45,995 nucleotides of DNA from JBDTSW01 sp051004675 (GCA_051004675.1 JBPCKC010000071.1:1-45995), one strand, 5' to 3'; positions 16,129-23,939 are shown, counted from the stretch's first letter. The notes: generated by a model not told the origin, from the letters alone. A program made the numbers and translations.

Positions 16129-16923
16129 CTACAGCTCGTAGACGGCGCCCTCGCGCGCGACCTCAACGGGGGCGCCGAAGGCCTCGGAGGCCTGCTTGCG
16201 GGCCCAGACCTGATCGAGCTCGTCGGAGATATGGGTTATCACGACGCGCTTCGCCGCGGCGCTGCGCGCGTGCTCCCCCGCCTCCGTCGGGGTGAGGTGC
16301 CCCCTGATGCCGGTTCGCTCGGGCCGCGGGAGGGTCGCCTCCACAATCAGCAGGTCGGTGTCGCGGGCGAACTCGACCAGCTCCGGACCGGGACGGCAGT
16401 CGGCGCCGAAGGTAAAGCGGGCTCCGCTCTCGGCGTCGGCGACCTCGACGGCAAAGGTCTCCGTGAAGTGCGGCACCTCGCCGAAGCGCAGCCGCATCGG
16501 CCCCACCTCGGGCCGCGAGCCGGTCTCGTACTCGGTGAGCTCGAACGCGTTGTCGATCAGATCGTCGTTCCCCCACGCCCCCACGACCCGGCGGAAGGTC
16601 TCCGCGGCGCCGGGGGGAGCGATCAGCTTCGGCCTGGCTGGATCGTCGGTCCCCGGCCACGGCGGGACGGGCACCGGCTGCTGACGCGGGGCGTAGGTGA
16701 GCGCGTAGGCGTAGGGGACGAGGTCGAGGAAGTGGTCGGCGTGGAGGTGGGAGATGGCGACCGCGTCGATCTCCGTGTAGTCGCGGCGCTGGCGGAGCTT
16801 GCCGAAGACGCCGTTGCCGCAGTCGAGCAGAAGGGCCGTCTTGCCCGCCTCGACCAGGTAGCCGCTGCAAGCTCCACCGGCGTCCTGCCAGGACGGCGAC
16901 TTGCCGAGGACGGTGACCCGCAT
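16129..16923 (-). CDS. metallo-beta-lactamase-fold hydrolase (RNase Z-like subgroup)
   Basis: A 264-residue MBL-fold protein. The metal-binding signature SHLHADHFLDLVPYAYAL places H59, H61, D63 and H64 in the HxHxDH motif. Further candidate ligands are the His in VPHFTETFAVEV, the Asp in FTFGADCRPGPEL, and the His in VVITHIS. The start MRVTVLGKSPSWQDAGGACS is typical of the RNase Z/ElaC-like branch that also includes phosphodiesterases and lactonases. It lacks the long exosite of true RNase Z, so tRNA maturation should not be assumed. Transcription is probably leaderless. Nothing else is seen in the spacer 16022-16128 besides the next gene's promoter and ribosome site. Confidence 0.87.
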   Translation of the reverse strand: MRVTVLGKSPSWQDAGGACSGYLVEAGKTALLLDCGNGVFGKLRQRRDYTEIDAVAISHLHADHFLDLVPYAYALTYAPRQQPVPVPPWPGTDDPARPKLIAPPGAAETFRRVVGAWGNDDLIDNAFELTEYETGSRPEVGPMRLRFGEVPHFTETFAVEVADAESGARFTFGADCRPGPELVEFARDTDLLIVEATLPRPERTGIRGHLTPTEAGEHARSAAAKRVVITHISDELDQVWARKQASEAFGAPVEVAREGAVYEL

Positions 16924-16929
16924 GGGGTG

Positions 16930-16935
16930 ACTTTA
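16930..16935 (-). promoter_or_regulatory. -10 element (TAAAGT) for the MBL-fold hydrolase gene
   Basis: The minus strand reads TAAAGT, 6 nt, then the ATG at 16923, as in leaderless transcripts. Its first three bases are the TAA stop codon of the upstream 78-residue gene. Confidence 0.5.
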
Positions 16936-17169
16936 GACGGGCTCAGAGGCTCGCAGCAACAGAGCCGGCTGGCGCGGGGGCACGAGCCCGTCCGGCGTAT
17001 CGGCCCGGAACGTCGAACACGGCTCGTCCAGCGCGAGCGCACAGAGCATCCGGCGATGGAAGAAGCAGTCCTCGCAGCTGCGGCCGTTCTTGCGCCGGCG
17101 CCTGCCCTCGGCGACCGTCACGCCGATCGCCGCGGCGAGCTCGGGGGGTGGCTGTTCGACCTGGAGCAC
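16933..17169 (-). CDS. small Cys-containing conserved-looking protein, function unknown
   Basis: A 78-residue ORF starting at GTG 17169 (VLQVEQPPPELAAAIGV). The second half contains SCEDCFFHRRMLCALA followed by EPCSTFRADTPDGLVPP, that is C-x2-C, then C and another C, a spacing that could bind zinc or an Fe-S cluster. A basic linker (EGRRRRKNGR) precedes it. The GTG is 7 nt after TTTAGT on the same strand, which supports this start over a more upstream TTG. I do not recognise the family with certainty, and the function is unknown. Confidence 0.55.
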   Translation of the reverse strand: MLQVEQPPPELAAAIGVTVAEGRRRRKNGRSCEDCFFHRRMLCALALDEPCSTFRADTPDGLVPPRQPALLLRASEPV

Positions 17170-17176
17170 GGCTCCG

Positions 17177-17182
17177 ACTAAA
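17177..17182 (-). promoter_or_regulatory. candidate -10 (TTTAGT) for the 78-residue Cys protein
   Basis: On the minus strand TTTAGT is followed by 7 nt and the GTG at 17169. The second base deviates from TAnnnT, so this is a weaker match than the others in the window. Confidence 0.35.
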
Positions 17183-17286
17183 GCACGCCCGCCCGGTGCC
17201 CGCCGGGGGCGTTCGCGCAAATCGCCCGGGTTTCTTCACGGGCCGTCCACGTGTATTCGCGGGCTTTGCGGAGTTACGCCGGCAGC

Positions 17287-17292
17287 TAGAAT
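17287..17292 (+). promoter_or_regulatory. -10 element (TAGAAT) of the fatty acid hydroxylase family gene
   Basis: TAGAAT is followed by 8 nt and the ATG at 17301, giving a leaderless or nearly leaderless mRNA. No ribosome binding site precedes the ATG, which fits. Confidence 0.55.
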
Positions 17293-17300
17293 CGCCCGCG

Positions 17301-17936
17301 ATGGCCAGCGAGCACTCAGCCCGCCTCAGCGCGTCACCGCCTCTGTTCGCGAACCGGTTCCTCGACTTCTTCTCGAGGATCCATCCGTCGGTGCCAGCGC
17401 TGATCTTCATCCCGGTGATCGCCGGGATGGTCTACCTCGGGGCCGATCGCGGGCAGGGCGCCGGCACGATCATCCTCCTGTTCGCAGCCGGGGTCGGGAT
17501 CTGGACGATCAGCGAATACTGGCTTCACCGCAAGTTCTTCCACTGGGAGCCCGACAACTCGTTCGGGCGCCGCATGCACTTCATCATTCATGGGGTCCAC
17601 CACGATCACCCCAACGACAAGCTGCGCCTGGTGATGCCCCCGGGGGCCAGCATCCCGCTGGCTGCCCTGTTCTTTGGCCTGTTCTGGCTCATCCTCGGCG
17701 AGCCGACGGCATTCCCGGTCTTCGGCGGCTTCATCGCGGGTTACCTGGTCTACGACTACACGCACTACTACGTGCATCACTTCGTCCCGAAGAGCGACTT
17801 CGGCAAGAGCCTGCGCGAGCAACACATGCGCCACCACTTCCAGGACCACCGCTTCGGGTTTGGGGTCTCCTCACCGCTCTGGGACGCGGTTTTCGGCACC
17901 CTCCCTCGCCGGCGGGAAGACGACCCCGCCCGATAG
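17301..17936 (+). CDS. fatty acid hydroxylase superfamily membrane di-iron enzyme
   Basis: A 211-residue integral membrane protein of the sterol desaturase/fatty acid hydroxylase superfamily. Histidine clusters expected to bind two irons are present in order: H76 and H81 (WLHRKFFH), H97, H100, H101 and H103 (HGVHHDHP), H155, H159 and H160 (THYYVHH), and H175, H178 and H179 (QHMRHHF). Four hydrophobic segments separate them. The compact length and the pattern HGVHHDHPND resemble the fatty acid 2-hydroxylase (Scs7/FA2H) catalytic domain without the cytochrome b5 part. A lipid 2-hydroxylation role is plausible but not proven. Confidence 0.9.
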   Translation: MASEHSARLSASPPLFANRFLDFFSRIHPSVPALIFIPVIAGMVYLGADRGQGAGTIILLFAAGVGIWTISEYWLHRKFFHWEPDNSFGRRMHFIIHGVHHDHPNDKLRLVMPPGASIPLAALFFGLFWLILGEPTAFPVFGGFIAGYLVYDYTHYYVHHFVPKSDFGKSLREQHMRHHFQDHRFGFGVSSPLWDAVFGTLPRRREDDPAR

Positions 17937-17944
17937 CCCACTCA

Positions 17945-17998
17945 CACACTGTTACTCTCATCCACACTCACAGTGTGACGTGACAATCAGTTCGTCAC
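17945..17998 (+). promoter_or_regulatory. two inverted repeats around the promoter of the winged-helix gene
   Basis: CACACTGT (17945-17952) and ACAGTGTG (17970-17977) are perfect inverted repeats 17 nt apart. The space between them holds TACTCT (17953-17958), a -10 word used elsewhere in the window. Overlapping the right arm, GTGACG (17975-17980) pairs with CGTCAC (17993-17998) over 12 nt. A Shine-Dalgarno AAGGAAGGA and the ATG at 18021 follow. The layout suggests an operator flanking the -10, or a 5' leader hairpin. Confidence 0.5.
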
Positions 17999-18020
17999 CT
18001 TTCAAGGAAGGAACCTACAG

Positions 18021-18380
18021 ATGGCTTCGAAGACGGTGGACCAGGCGGCCGAGCTGCTGCGCGAGCGCCTCAAGGAACTCGACGCGGAACGCTCGCAGAT
18101 CCAGCGCGCGCTCGCCAGCATCACCGGTGGCCGCGAGGGCCGGCGGGGCCCGGGGCGCCCACGCGGGTCGGGCTCGCCGGCGAAGGGCGGGCGCAAGCGC
18201 GGCCGTCGCAACACCCGCTCCGAGCAGGCCGTCAAGTTGATCGGCGGGAACCCGGGGATCTCGGCGTCCGAGATCGCCAAGCAACTCAAGATCAAGCCGA
18301 ACTACATGTACCGGGTGCTCGGCGACCTCCAGAAGGAGGGGCGGATCAAGAAGGACGGCCGCTCCTACAGCGCAGCGTAG
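18021..18380 (+). CDS. small winged-helix DNA-binding protein with AT-hook-like linker
   Basis: A 119-residue protein in three parts. There is an N-terminal coiled-coil-like helix (residues 1-35, TVDQAAELLRERLKELDAER) and a very basic Gly/Arg/Pro linker (about 36-65) with the AT-hook-like core GRPRGS. A C-terminal winged-helix domain follows (about 66-119, SEQAVKLIGGNPGISASEIA, then KIKPNYMYRVLGDLQKEGRI). The architecture suggests a small dimeric nucleoid-associated or regulatory DNA-binding protein. Strong ribosome binding site AAGGAAGGA. The flanking inverted repeats make autoregulation possible. Confidence 0.8.
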   Translation: MASKTVDQAAELLRERLKELDAERSQIQRALASITGGREGRRGPGRPRGSGSPAKGGRKRGRRNTRSEQAVKLIGGNPGISASEIAKQLKIKPNYMYRVLGDLQKEGRIKKDGRSYSAA

Positions 18381-18409
18381 GGCCACTGGACACACGACCC
18401 CCGGCGAGG

Positions 18410-18415
18410 TAGGTT
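18410..18415 (+). promoter_or_regulatory. -10 element (TAGGTT) of the small RTX-like protein gene
   Basis: TAGGTT lies 29 nt before the ATG at 18445. Here a normal leader is present, with GGGAGAAGG (18434-18442) as ribosome binding site, unlike the leaderless genes nearby. Confidence 0.5.
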
Positions 18416-18444
18416 CAGCAGGCACTCAACGCTGGGAGAAGGAC

Positions 18445-18981
18445 ATGCTCAAGGGACACGCCGTTCGGGCCTCGATCGCGATCGCGGCCATCACCGCAGG
18501 GCTCGTACTGAGCGGATCGCTCGCGGTCACCGGGGCCGGAAACACGCCCAAGTGCTTCGGCAAGGCGGCGACGATCGTCAGGGGCGACGGCCCCAACGAG
18601 GTCACCGGCACCCCCGGCAATGACGTGATCGTCACCAAGGGCGGTGGCGATTCCGTGGACGGCGCCGGTGGAAACGACCGCATCTGCACCGGCGCCGGCG
18701 CCGACGGAGCTAGGGGCGGGTCGGGGAACGACATGGTCAGCGGCGGTGCTACCGCGGACAGTCTCGACGGCGATGACGGGATCGACGACCTGCCAAGTGA
18801 CGGCAAGGACCTGCTCAAGGGCGGGGTCGGCGCCGACCGGCTGGAGGGCAACGGCAACGACGACGACATCTTCGGGAACGACGGCAACGACCTGATCGAC
18901 GGACAGAGCGACACAGATTTCTGCGACGGCGGGCGCCACGGCGACAGCGTCTCGAACTGCGAGGAGGGACCTGACGCCTAG
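18445..18981 (+). CDS. secreted small RTX-like (hemolysin-type calcium-binding repeat) protein
   Basis: A 178-residue protein with a signal peptide (about residues 1-31, VRASIAIAAITAGLVLSGSL). It then carries degenerate Gly/Asp nonapeptide repeats such as GTPGNDVIV, GAGGNDRIC, GGSGNDMVS, GGVGADRLEG and GNDGNDLIDG, which form calcium-binding beta-rolls in RTX proteins. The C-terminal cap CDGGRHGDSVSNCEEG contains two Cys residues that could form a disulfide. The same type of cap ends the larger secreted protein at 19864. It has no toxin or enzyme domain and no visible type I secretion genes nearby, so it is probably Sec-exported and structural. Confidence 0.82.
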   Translation: MLKGHAVRASIAIAAITAGLVLSGSLAVTGAGNTPKCFGKAATIVRGDGPNEVTGTPGNDVIVTKGGGDSVDGAGGNDRICTGAGADGARGGSGNDMVSGGATADSLDGDDGIDDLPSDGKDLLKGGVGADRLEGNGNDDDIFGNDGNDLIDGQSDTDFCDGGRHGDSVSNCEEGPDA

Positions 18982-19023
18982 ATGTGAGCACACGCCCTCG
19001 GGGGAAGGCATCGTTCGAGGCGC

Positions 19024-19821
19024 ATGAGCCCCGACCGCGTCCGCATCACCTACGAGGCCCGCGTGGCCGACGTGCGCCTGACGCGGGAGGACAAGCACAA
19101 CGCGCTGGACTGGGAGATGTTCGCCTCCCTCGACGCCGCCGCGGGCGAGCTCGCCACGCGCAGTGACATCCGTGCCGTCGTCATCTCCGGCGAGGGGGCC
19201 AGCTTCTGCTCGGGCCTTGACTTCCCCAGCTTTGCGGCGGAGCCGTCACGGATGGAGGAGATCTTCGGCCATCGTGACGGCGATGCCGCGAACATGGCGC
19301 AGCGCATCACCTACAACTGGCAGCGCCTCGAGGTCCCGGTGATCGCCGCGCTGCACGGCAACTGCATCGGGGGCGGCGCCCAGCTCGCGCTCGGGCCCGA
19401 CATCCGCGTGGCCGGCCCCGACACGCGCATCTCGGTGATGGAGGTCAAGTACGGGCTGATCCCGGATATGGGGCTTACTCAGACGCTCCCGACCCTCGTC
19501 GGGCTGGACGTGGCGAAGGAGCTCGTCTTCACCGGCCGCTTCGTCGAGGCCGAGGAAGCCCTGCGCATCGGCCTTGTGACACGGATCGCCGGTGACCCGC
19601 TGGCCGCGGCTCACGAGCTCGCCCGGGACATCGCCGCCCACAGCCCCGACGCGATCCGACGCGGCAAGAGCCTGCTCAACGAATCGGCGCGCTCCCGCTC
19701 GGAGGAGTCGCTGGCCCTCGAAGAGCAGCTCCAGCGCGAGCTGCTCGGCTCGCCGAACCAGATCGCAGCAGTCACCGCCGCGATGACGAAGCAGCCGGCC
19801 GAGTTTGCCGACCCCGGCTGA
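19024..19821 (+). CDS. enoyl-CoA hydratase/isomerase (crotonase) family protein
   Basis: A 265-residue crotonase-fold protein. The two oxyanion-hole segments are SGEGASFCSGLDFPSF (about residue 57) and HGNCIGGGAQLALGPDIRVA (about 115). MEVKYGLIPDMG, near residue 140, aligns with the second catalytic Glu region of enoyl-CoA hydratase. At the position of the first catalytic Glu (GGG.ELA in classical enzymes) this protein has Gln (GGGAQLALG). It may therefore be an isomerase or another crotonase activity and not a hydratase. It follows the RTX-like gene by 42 bp on the same strand, a functionally unrelated neighbour. Confidence 0.88.
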   Translation: MSPDRVRITYEARVADVRLTREDKHNALDWEMFASLDAAAGELATRSDIRAVVISGEGASFCSGLDFPSFAAEPSRMEEIFGHRDGDAANMAQRITYNWQRLEVPVIAALHGNCIGGGAQLALGPDIRVAGPDTRISVMEVKYGLIPDMGLTQTLPTLVGLDVAKELVFTGRFVEAEEALRIGLVTRIAGDPLAAAHELARDIAAHSPDAIRRGKSLLNESARSRSEESLALEEQLQRELLGSPNQIAAVTAAMTKQPAEFADPG

Positions 19822-19850
19822 CGACTGGCGCGCCGCCGGCATCTGGACAC

Positions 19851-19856
19851 TAGGAT
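19851..19856 (+). promoter_or_regulatory. -10 element (TAGGAT) of the LVIVD/RTX-like protein gene
   Basis: TAGGAT is followed by exactly 7 nt and the GTG at 19864, which supports that GTG as start and a leaderless transcript. Confidence 0.6.
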
Positions 19857-19863
19857 CGACCGG

Positions 19864-21732
19864 GTGCGGTTCGCCTGGGTCGGCCTGACCTTTGTCCTCC
19901 TCGCGGCCGGGCCCGTGGGGCAGGTCGCGGCTGATCCCATGGACCTGCCCGGTGCGCCCGCGGAGCCCGCGAAGTGGGCGCCGTTTCAGGAGGTCCCCCC
20001 GCTTCAGTCCAAGCGCGCGCCCGAGCCCCCGCTCGAAGCGACCCCGCAAGGCGGCTGTGGCCCTGGCTCGCGCCCGGAGACCGATATCCAGGGTCGCGTC
20101 CCCGCGTCTGATCACGAGAGCGGCCGCGCCGCCGAGGGCTACACGTGCAACTCGGAGCTGGTCGGCTCCTACACGACCCCCAACCCGGTGGTGGGCACCG
20201 TCGGCGGGTTCAAGGTGGAGCGCTACGTGGACGCCTCCGGCCGTGAGTGCGCCTACTTCGACTCCACCCTGCTGGCGCCCACGAACCTGATCGACCTCGA
20301 GGCGGGGGTCAACGTGCTCGACATGTCCGATCCCGCCAACCCGGCCCTCACCGAGCGACTGGTGACGCCGGCCATGCTCTCGCCGCACGAGACCATCGTC
20401 GTGAGCTCCGAGCGCGGCCTTCTCGCCGCGGTGATGGGCGGCCCCGCCACCTACCCCGGCATGGTCGACATCTACGACATCTCCGCCGACTGCCGGCATC
20501 CGGTCCTGCGCTCCACGACCCCGGTCGGCGTCCTGGGGCACGAGAGCGGGATGTCGCCGGACGGCAGGACCTTCTACTCCGCCTCCCCCGGCAGCCAGAC
20601 ACTGTTCGCCCTGGACATAACCAACCCGGCGCTGCCGATCCCGCTATGGGCCGGAAACTACGACTCGCACGGCCTCTCGATCGGACAGGGCGGCGACCGC
20701 GCCTACCTCGCCGGGACGGGCTCGGGCCTGATCATCCTCGACACGTCGGAGATCCAGGATCGCGTCCCCCTCCCGCAGGTGACCGAGGTCGCGCGGCTCA
20801 CCTGGGATTCAATGAGCATCCCCCAGAACGCGATCCCGGTCGAGATCGACGGCAAGGAGTATGTGATGGAGATCGACGAGTTCGGGACACTCGACGCGGT
20901 GGGCGCGGCGCGGATGATCGACATCTCCGACGAGACGAGCCCCAGGGTCGTCTCGAACATGCGCCTCGAGGTCCACCAGCCGGAGAACTTCGACGAGATC
21001 AGCGGCGACCCGGGAGCCGAGCAGCCGCTCCAAGGCTACGCCGGGCACTACTGCAACGTCCCCCGGCGCGTCGACCCGGGGATCGTCGCCTGCTCGATGA
21101 TCCTCTCCGGGCTGCGCGTGTTCGACATCCGCGACCCGGAGCACCCGCGCGAGATCGCCTACTTCAACGCCCCCATCGGCCCCAGGGTCACCCCCGGGTT
21201 TCCCGCCAGCAACTGGGCGATGTCGAGCCCCTCGTTCGCTCCCGAGCGCGGCGAGATCTGGTACTCCGACGGCTTTCAGGGCTTCTTTAACGTCAAGCTC
21301 ACGAATGGCGTCTGGCCGTTCCCACGCTGCCTGGGCGCCGAGTCGACGTTGACGGCGGTGACCAGGCGGACCGCCGGCACCGACCGCGGCGACGTCATCG
21401 CTGGACGCAAGGCCGCCGACCGGATCGGGGCCATGGGCGGGGCCGATCGCGTCTGCGCGAAGGCGAGCCGCGACCGTGTCAGCGGCGGACGAGGTGGGGA
21501 CCGCCTGAGGGGCGGGCGCGGAGCCGACCGGATCACCGCCGGGCGGGGGAACGACGTGGTCACCGCCGGCCGCGGCGCTGACACGATCAGCGGCGGCCGG
21601 GGCGCGGACCGCCTGCGCGGCGGCCGCGGTAGGGACGTCCTGAACTGCGGCTCATCGCTCGCCGACGTCGCGGTCGCCGGTCGCGGCGACCGTGCGGTCC
21701 GCTGCGAGACGCTCGTCAGAGCGTCTGACTAG
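19864..21732 (+). CDS. secreted LVIVD-repeat protein with Arg-rich RTX-like C-terminus
   Basis: A 622-residue protein with a signal peptide (about residues 1-23, VGLTFVLLAAGPVGQVAA). Residues about 95-490 hold beta-propeller-like LVIVD-type repeats, seen as GVNVLDMSDPANPALTERLV, LFALDITNPALPIPLWAGNY, LIILDTSEIQDRVPL and LRVFDIRDPEHPREIAYFN. Residues about 505-605 are RTX-like nonapeptides in which acidic positions are often replaced by Arg (GGRGADRITAG, GRGADTISGGRGADRL). The protein ends in a Cys-containing cap (NCGSSLADV and RCETL). It is probably a surface or extracellular protein of unknown function. Its stop shares a CTAG with the convergent mdh gene. Confidence 0.85.
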   Translation: MRFAWVGLTFVLLAAGPVGQVAADPMDLPGAPAEPAKWAPFQEVPPLQSKRAPEPPLEATPQGGCGPGSRPETDIQGRVPASDHESGRAAEGYTCNSELVGSYTTPNPVVGTVGGFKVERYVDASGRECAYFDSTLLAPTNLIDLEAGVNVLDMSDPANPALTERLVTPAMLSPHETIVVSSERGLLAAVMGGPATYPGMVDIYDISADCRHPVLRSTTPVGVLGHESGMSPDGRTFYSASPGSQTLFALDITNPALPIPLWAGNYDSHGLSIGQGGDRAYLAGTGSGLIILDTSEIQDRVPLPQVTEVARLTWDSMSIPQNAIPVEIDGKEYVMEIDEFGTLDAVGAARMIDISDETSPRVVSNMRLEVHQPENFDEISGDPGAEQPLQGYAGHYCNVPRRVDPGIVACSMILSGLRVFDIRDPEHPREIAYFNAPIGPRVTPGFPASNWAMSSPSFAPERGEIWYSDGFQGFFNVKLTNGVWPFPRCLGAESTLTAVTRRTAGTDRGDVIAGRKAADRIGAMGGADRVCAKASRDRVSGGRGGDRLRGGRGADRITAGRGNDVVTAGRGADTISGGRGADRLRGGRGRDVLNCGSSLADVAVAGRGDRAVRCETLVRASD

Positions 21733-22718
21733 CCGAGAAGGCCGAGCCCGGCCACGGCGTCGCGCTCCTCTTGGAGCTCCGCCACCGTCGCGTCGATGCG
21801 CTCGCGGATGGCGTCGCCGATCCGGAGGTCCTGCACGATCTCGTAGTCCCCGTTCGCGCACGTGCACGGGAACCCGGAGATGATCCCCTCAGGGATGTCG
21901 TAGGAGCCGTCGGCGGGGACGCCCATCGAGACCCAGTCTCCCTCCGGCGTGCCGAGCACCCAGTCGTGGACGTGGTCGATCGCCGCGTTGGCGGCGGAGG
22001 CCGCGCTGGAGGCGCCCCGGGCATCGATGATCGCGGCGCCGCGCTTGGCCACGGTCGGGATGAACTCTTCGAAGATCCACTCATCGTCGTCAACGGCGAC
22101 CCACGCGGACTCGCCCTTCACCTGGCAGTTGCCGAGGTCGGGCACCTGCGTCGTCGAGTGGTTTCCCCACACGGTCAGGTTGGTGACGTCGGAGACAGCG
22201 ACGGCGAGCTTGTTGGCGAGCTGCGCGATCGCGCGGTTGTGGTCGAGGCGGACCATGGCGGTGAAGCGCTCGTTCGGCACGTCGGGCGCGTTCGCCATCG
22301 CGATCAGCGCGTTCGTGTTCGCCGGATTGCCCACGACGAGCACCTTGATGTCATCCGCCGCGCCTTCGTTGATCGCCTCGCCCTGGGGCTTGAAGATGCC
22401 GCCGTTGGCCTCGAGCAGGTCCGAGCGCTCCATTCCCGGCCCCCGCGGGCGCGCGCCGACGAGCAGGCCGACGTTGGCGCCGTCGAAGGCGGCCTTCGGG
22501 TCGTCGTGGATGTCGATCCCGGCCAGCAGCGGAAGGGCGCAGTCGTCGAGCTCCATCGCGGTGCCCTCCGCCGCCTTGACGGCGTCCGGGATCTCCAGCA
22601 GGCGCAGGCGGACCGGCGTGTCGGGGCCGAGCATCTCGCCCGCCGCGATCCGGAACAGCAGCGCGTAGCCGATCTGCCCGGCGGCGCCGGTGACGGTGAC
22701 GTTCACGGGTGAGCTCAT
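21729..22718 (-). CDS. mdh: malate dehydrogenase (NAD-dependent, type 1 dimeric)
   Basis: A 329-residue enzyme that interconverts malate and oxaloacetate. The Rossmann motif VTVTGAAGQIGYALLFRIAAG starts at residue 7. Substrate-site arginines are visible in LLVGARPRGPGMERSDLLEA, and the NAD-binding stretch is VVGNPANTNALI. The catalytic region has LDHNRAIAQLA followed by VWGNHSTTQVPD, which contains the active-site His. Length and sequence fit the cytosolic-type MDH common in actinobacteria. The ATG directly follows the TAG of icd with no gap, so icd-mdh form an operon and supply two consecutive-pathway TCA enzymes together. Confidence 0.96.
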   Translation of the reverse strand: MSSPVNVTVTGAAGQIGYALLFRIAAGEMLGPDTPVRLRLLEIPDAVKAAEGTAMELDDCALPLLAGIDIHDDPKAAFDGANVGLLVGARPRGPGMERSDLLEANGGIFKPQGEAINEGAADDIKVLVVGNPANTNALIAMANAPDVPNERFTAMVRLDHNRAIAQLANKLAVAVSDVTNLTVWGNHSTTQVPDLGNCQVKGESAWVAVDDDEWIFEEFIPTVAKRGAAIIDARGASSAASAANAAIDHVHDWVLGTPEGDWVSMGVPADGSYDIPEGIISGFPCTCANGDYEIVQDLRIGDAIRERIDATVAELQEERDAVAGLGLLG

Positions 22719-23939
22719 CTAGTCAGTCATCTCCTCTTGAAGGTTCTCGTCGATCGACGCGAGGAACTCCTGCGTCGTTTGGAAGTCCTGGTCGCCTCCG
22801 ACGAGCAGCGCCAGGTCCTTGGTCATCTTCCCGCTCTCGACCGTCTCGACGCACACGCGCTCAAGGGTCTCGGCGAATTCCGTCACGTCGGGGGTCTCGT
22901 CCATGCGGCCCCGCGCCGCCAGGGCTCGGGTCCAGGCGAAGATCGAGGCGATCGGGTTGGTCGACGTGGGGTTGCCCTTCTCGTGCTCGCGGTAATGACG
23001 AGTGACCGTTCCGTGCGCGGCCTCGGCCTCGACGGTCTTGCCGTCAGGGGTCATCAGCACGCTCGTCATCAGCCCGAGCGAGCCGAAGCCCTGGGCGACG
23101 GTGTCGGACTGGACATCGCCGTCGTAGTTCTTGCAGGCCCACACGTAGCCGCCCTCCCACTTCAGCGCAGCGGCGACCATGTCGTCGATCAGGCGGTGCT
23201 CGTAGGTCAGGCCCTTGGCGTCGAAGTCGGCCTTGAACTCGGCGTCGAAGATCTCCTGGAAGAGGTCCTTGAAGCGCCCGTCGTAGGTCTTCATGATCGT
23301 GTTCTTGGTCGACAGGTAGACCGGGACCTCGCGATCGAGGCCGTAGCGCAGCGAGGCGCGGGCGAAGTCGCGGATCGACTCGTCCAGGTTGTACATCGCC
23401 ATCGCCACGCCGCCTCCCTCCGGGAAGTCGAAGACGTCGATCTCGATCGGATCCGAGCCGTCGGTGGGAGTGAAGTTGAGCGTCAGCTTGCCCTCGCCGG
23501 GGATCAGCGTGTCGCTCGCCCGGTACTGGTCGCCGAACGCGTGACGGCCGATGATGATCGGCTTCGTCCAGCCGGGGACCAGCCGCGGGATGTTCGAGAT
23601 CACGATCGGCTCGCGGAAGATCACCCCGCCGAGGATGTTGCGGATCGTGCCGTTGGGCGAGCGGTACATCTCTTTGAGGCCGAACTCCTCGACCCGCGCC
23701 TCGTCGGGCGTGATCGTCGCGCACTTGACCCCCACCCCGTGCTTCTTGATCGCGTTGGCGGCGTCGACCGTGATCTGGTCGTTCGTGGCGTCGCGGCTCT
23801 CGATCCCGAGGTCGTAGTAGTCGAGCTCGACGTCCACGTAGGGCAGGATCAGCTGCTCCTTGATGAAGGCCCAGATGATCCGGGTCATCTCGTCGCCGTC
23901 GAGCTCGACGATGGGGTTGGCGACCTTGATCTTGCTCAC
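22719..23939 (-). CDS. icd: NADP-dependent isocitrate dehydrogenase (dimeric, eukaryote-like type)
   Basis: A 406-residue enzyme converting isocitrate to 2-oxoglutarate. It begins KVANPIVELDGDEMTRIIWA, the hallmark of the homodimeric NADP-IDH subfamily. Substrate-binding residues appear in YRSPNGTIRNILGGVIFREP and the NADP-site segment in EAEAAHGTVTRHYREHEKG. It starts at GTG 23939 with AAAGG about 11 nt upstream. The spacer 23940-24085 (146 bp) must hold the promoter of this operon and the end of the beta-helix transcript. I see no distinctive element there. Confidence 0.96.
   Translation of the reverse strand: MSKIKVANPIVELDGDEMTRIIWAFIKEQLILPYVDVELDYYDLGIESRDATNDQITVDAANAIKKHGVGVKCATITPDEARVEEFGLKEMYRSPNGTIRNILGGVIFREPIVISNIPRLVPGWTKPIIIGRHAFGDQYRASDTLIPGEGKLTLNFTPTDGSDPIEIDVFDFPEGGGVAMAMYNLDESIRDFARASLRYGLDREVPVYLSTKNTIMKTYDGRFKDLFQEIFDAEFKADFDAKGLTYEHRLIDDMVAAALKWEGGYVWACKNYDGDVQSDTVAQGFGSLGLMTSVLMTPDGKTVEAEAAHGTVTRHYREHEKGNPTSTNPIASIFAWTRALAARGRMDETPDVTEFAETLERVCVETVESGKMTKDLALLVGGDQDFQTTQEFLASIDENLQEEMTD

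Noticed and set aside
16129..16923. Ribonuclease Z (rnz)
   Set aside because: The HxHxDH motif is present but the long exosite arm and the full set of RNase Z motifs are not visible, so only the fold-level call is kept.
21400..21640. DNA tandem repeat
   Set aside because: The repetition is explained by the RTX-like nonapeptide repeats of the encoded protein; codons vary between units.
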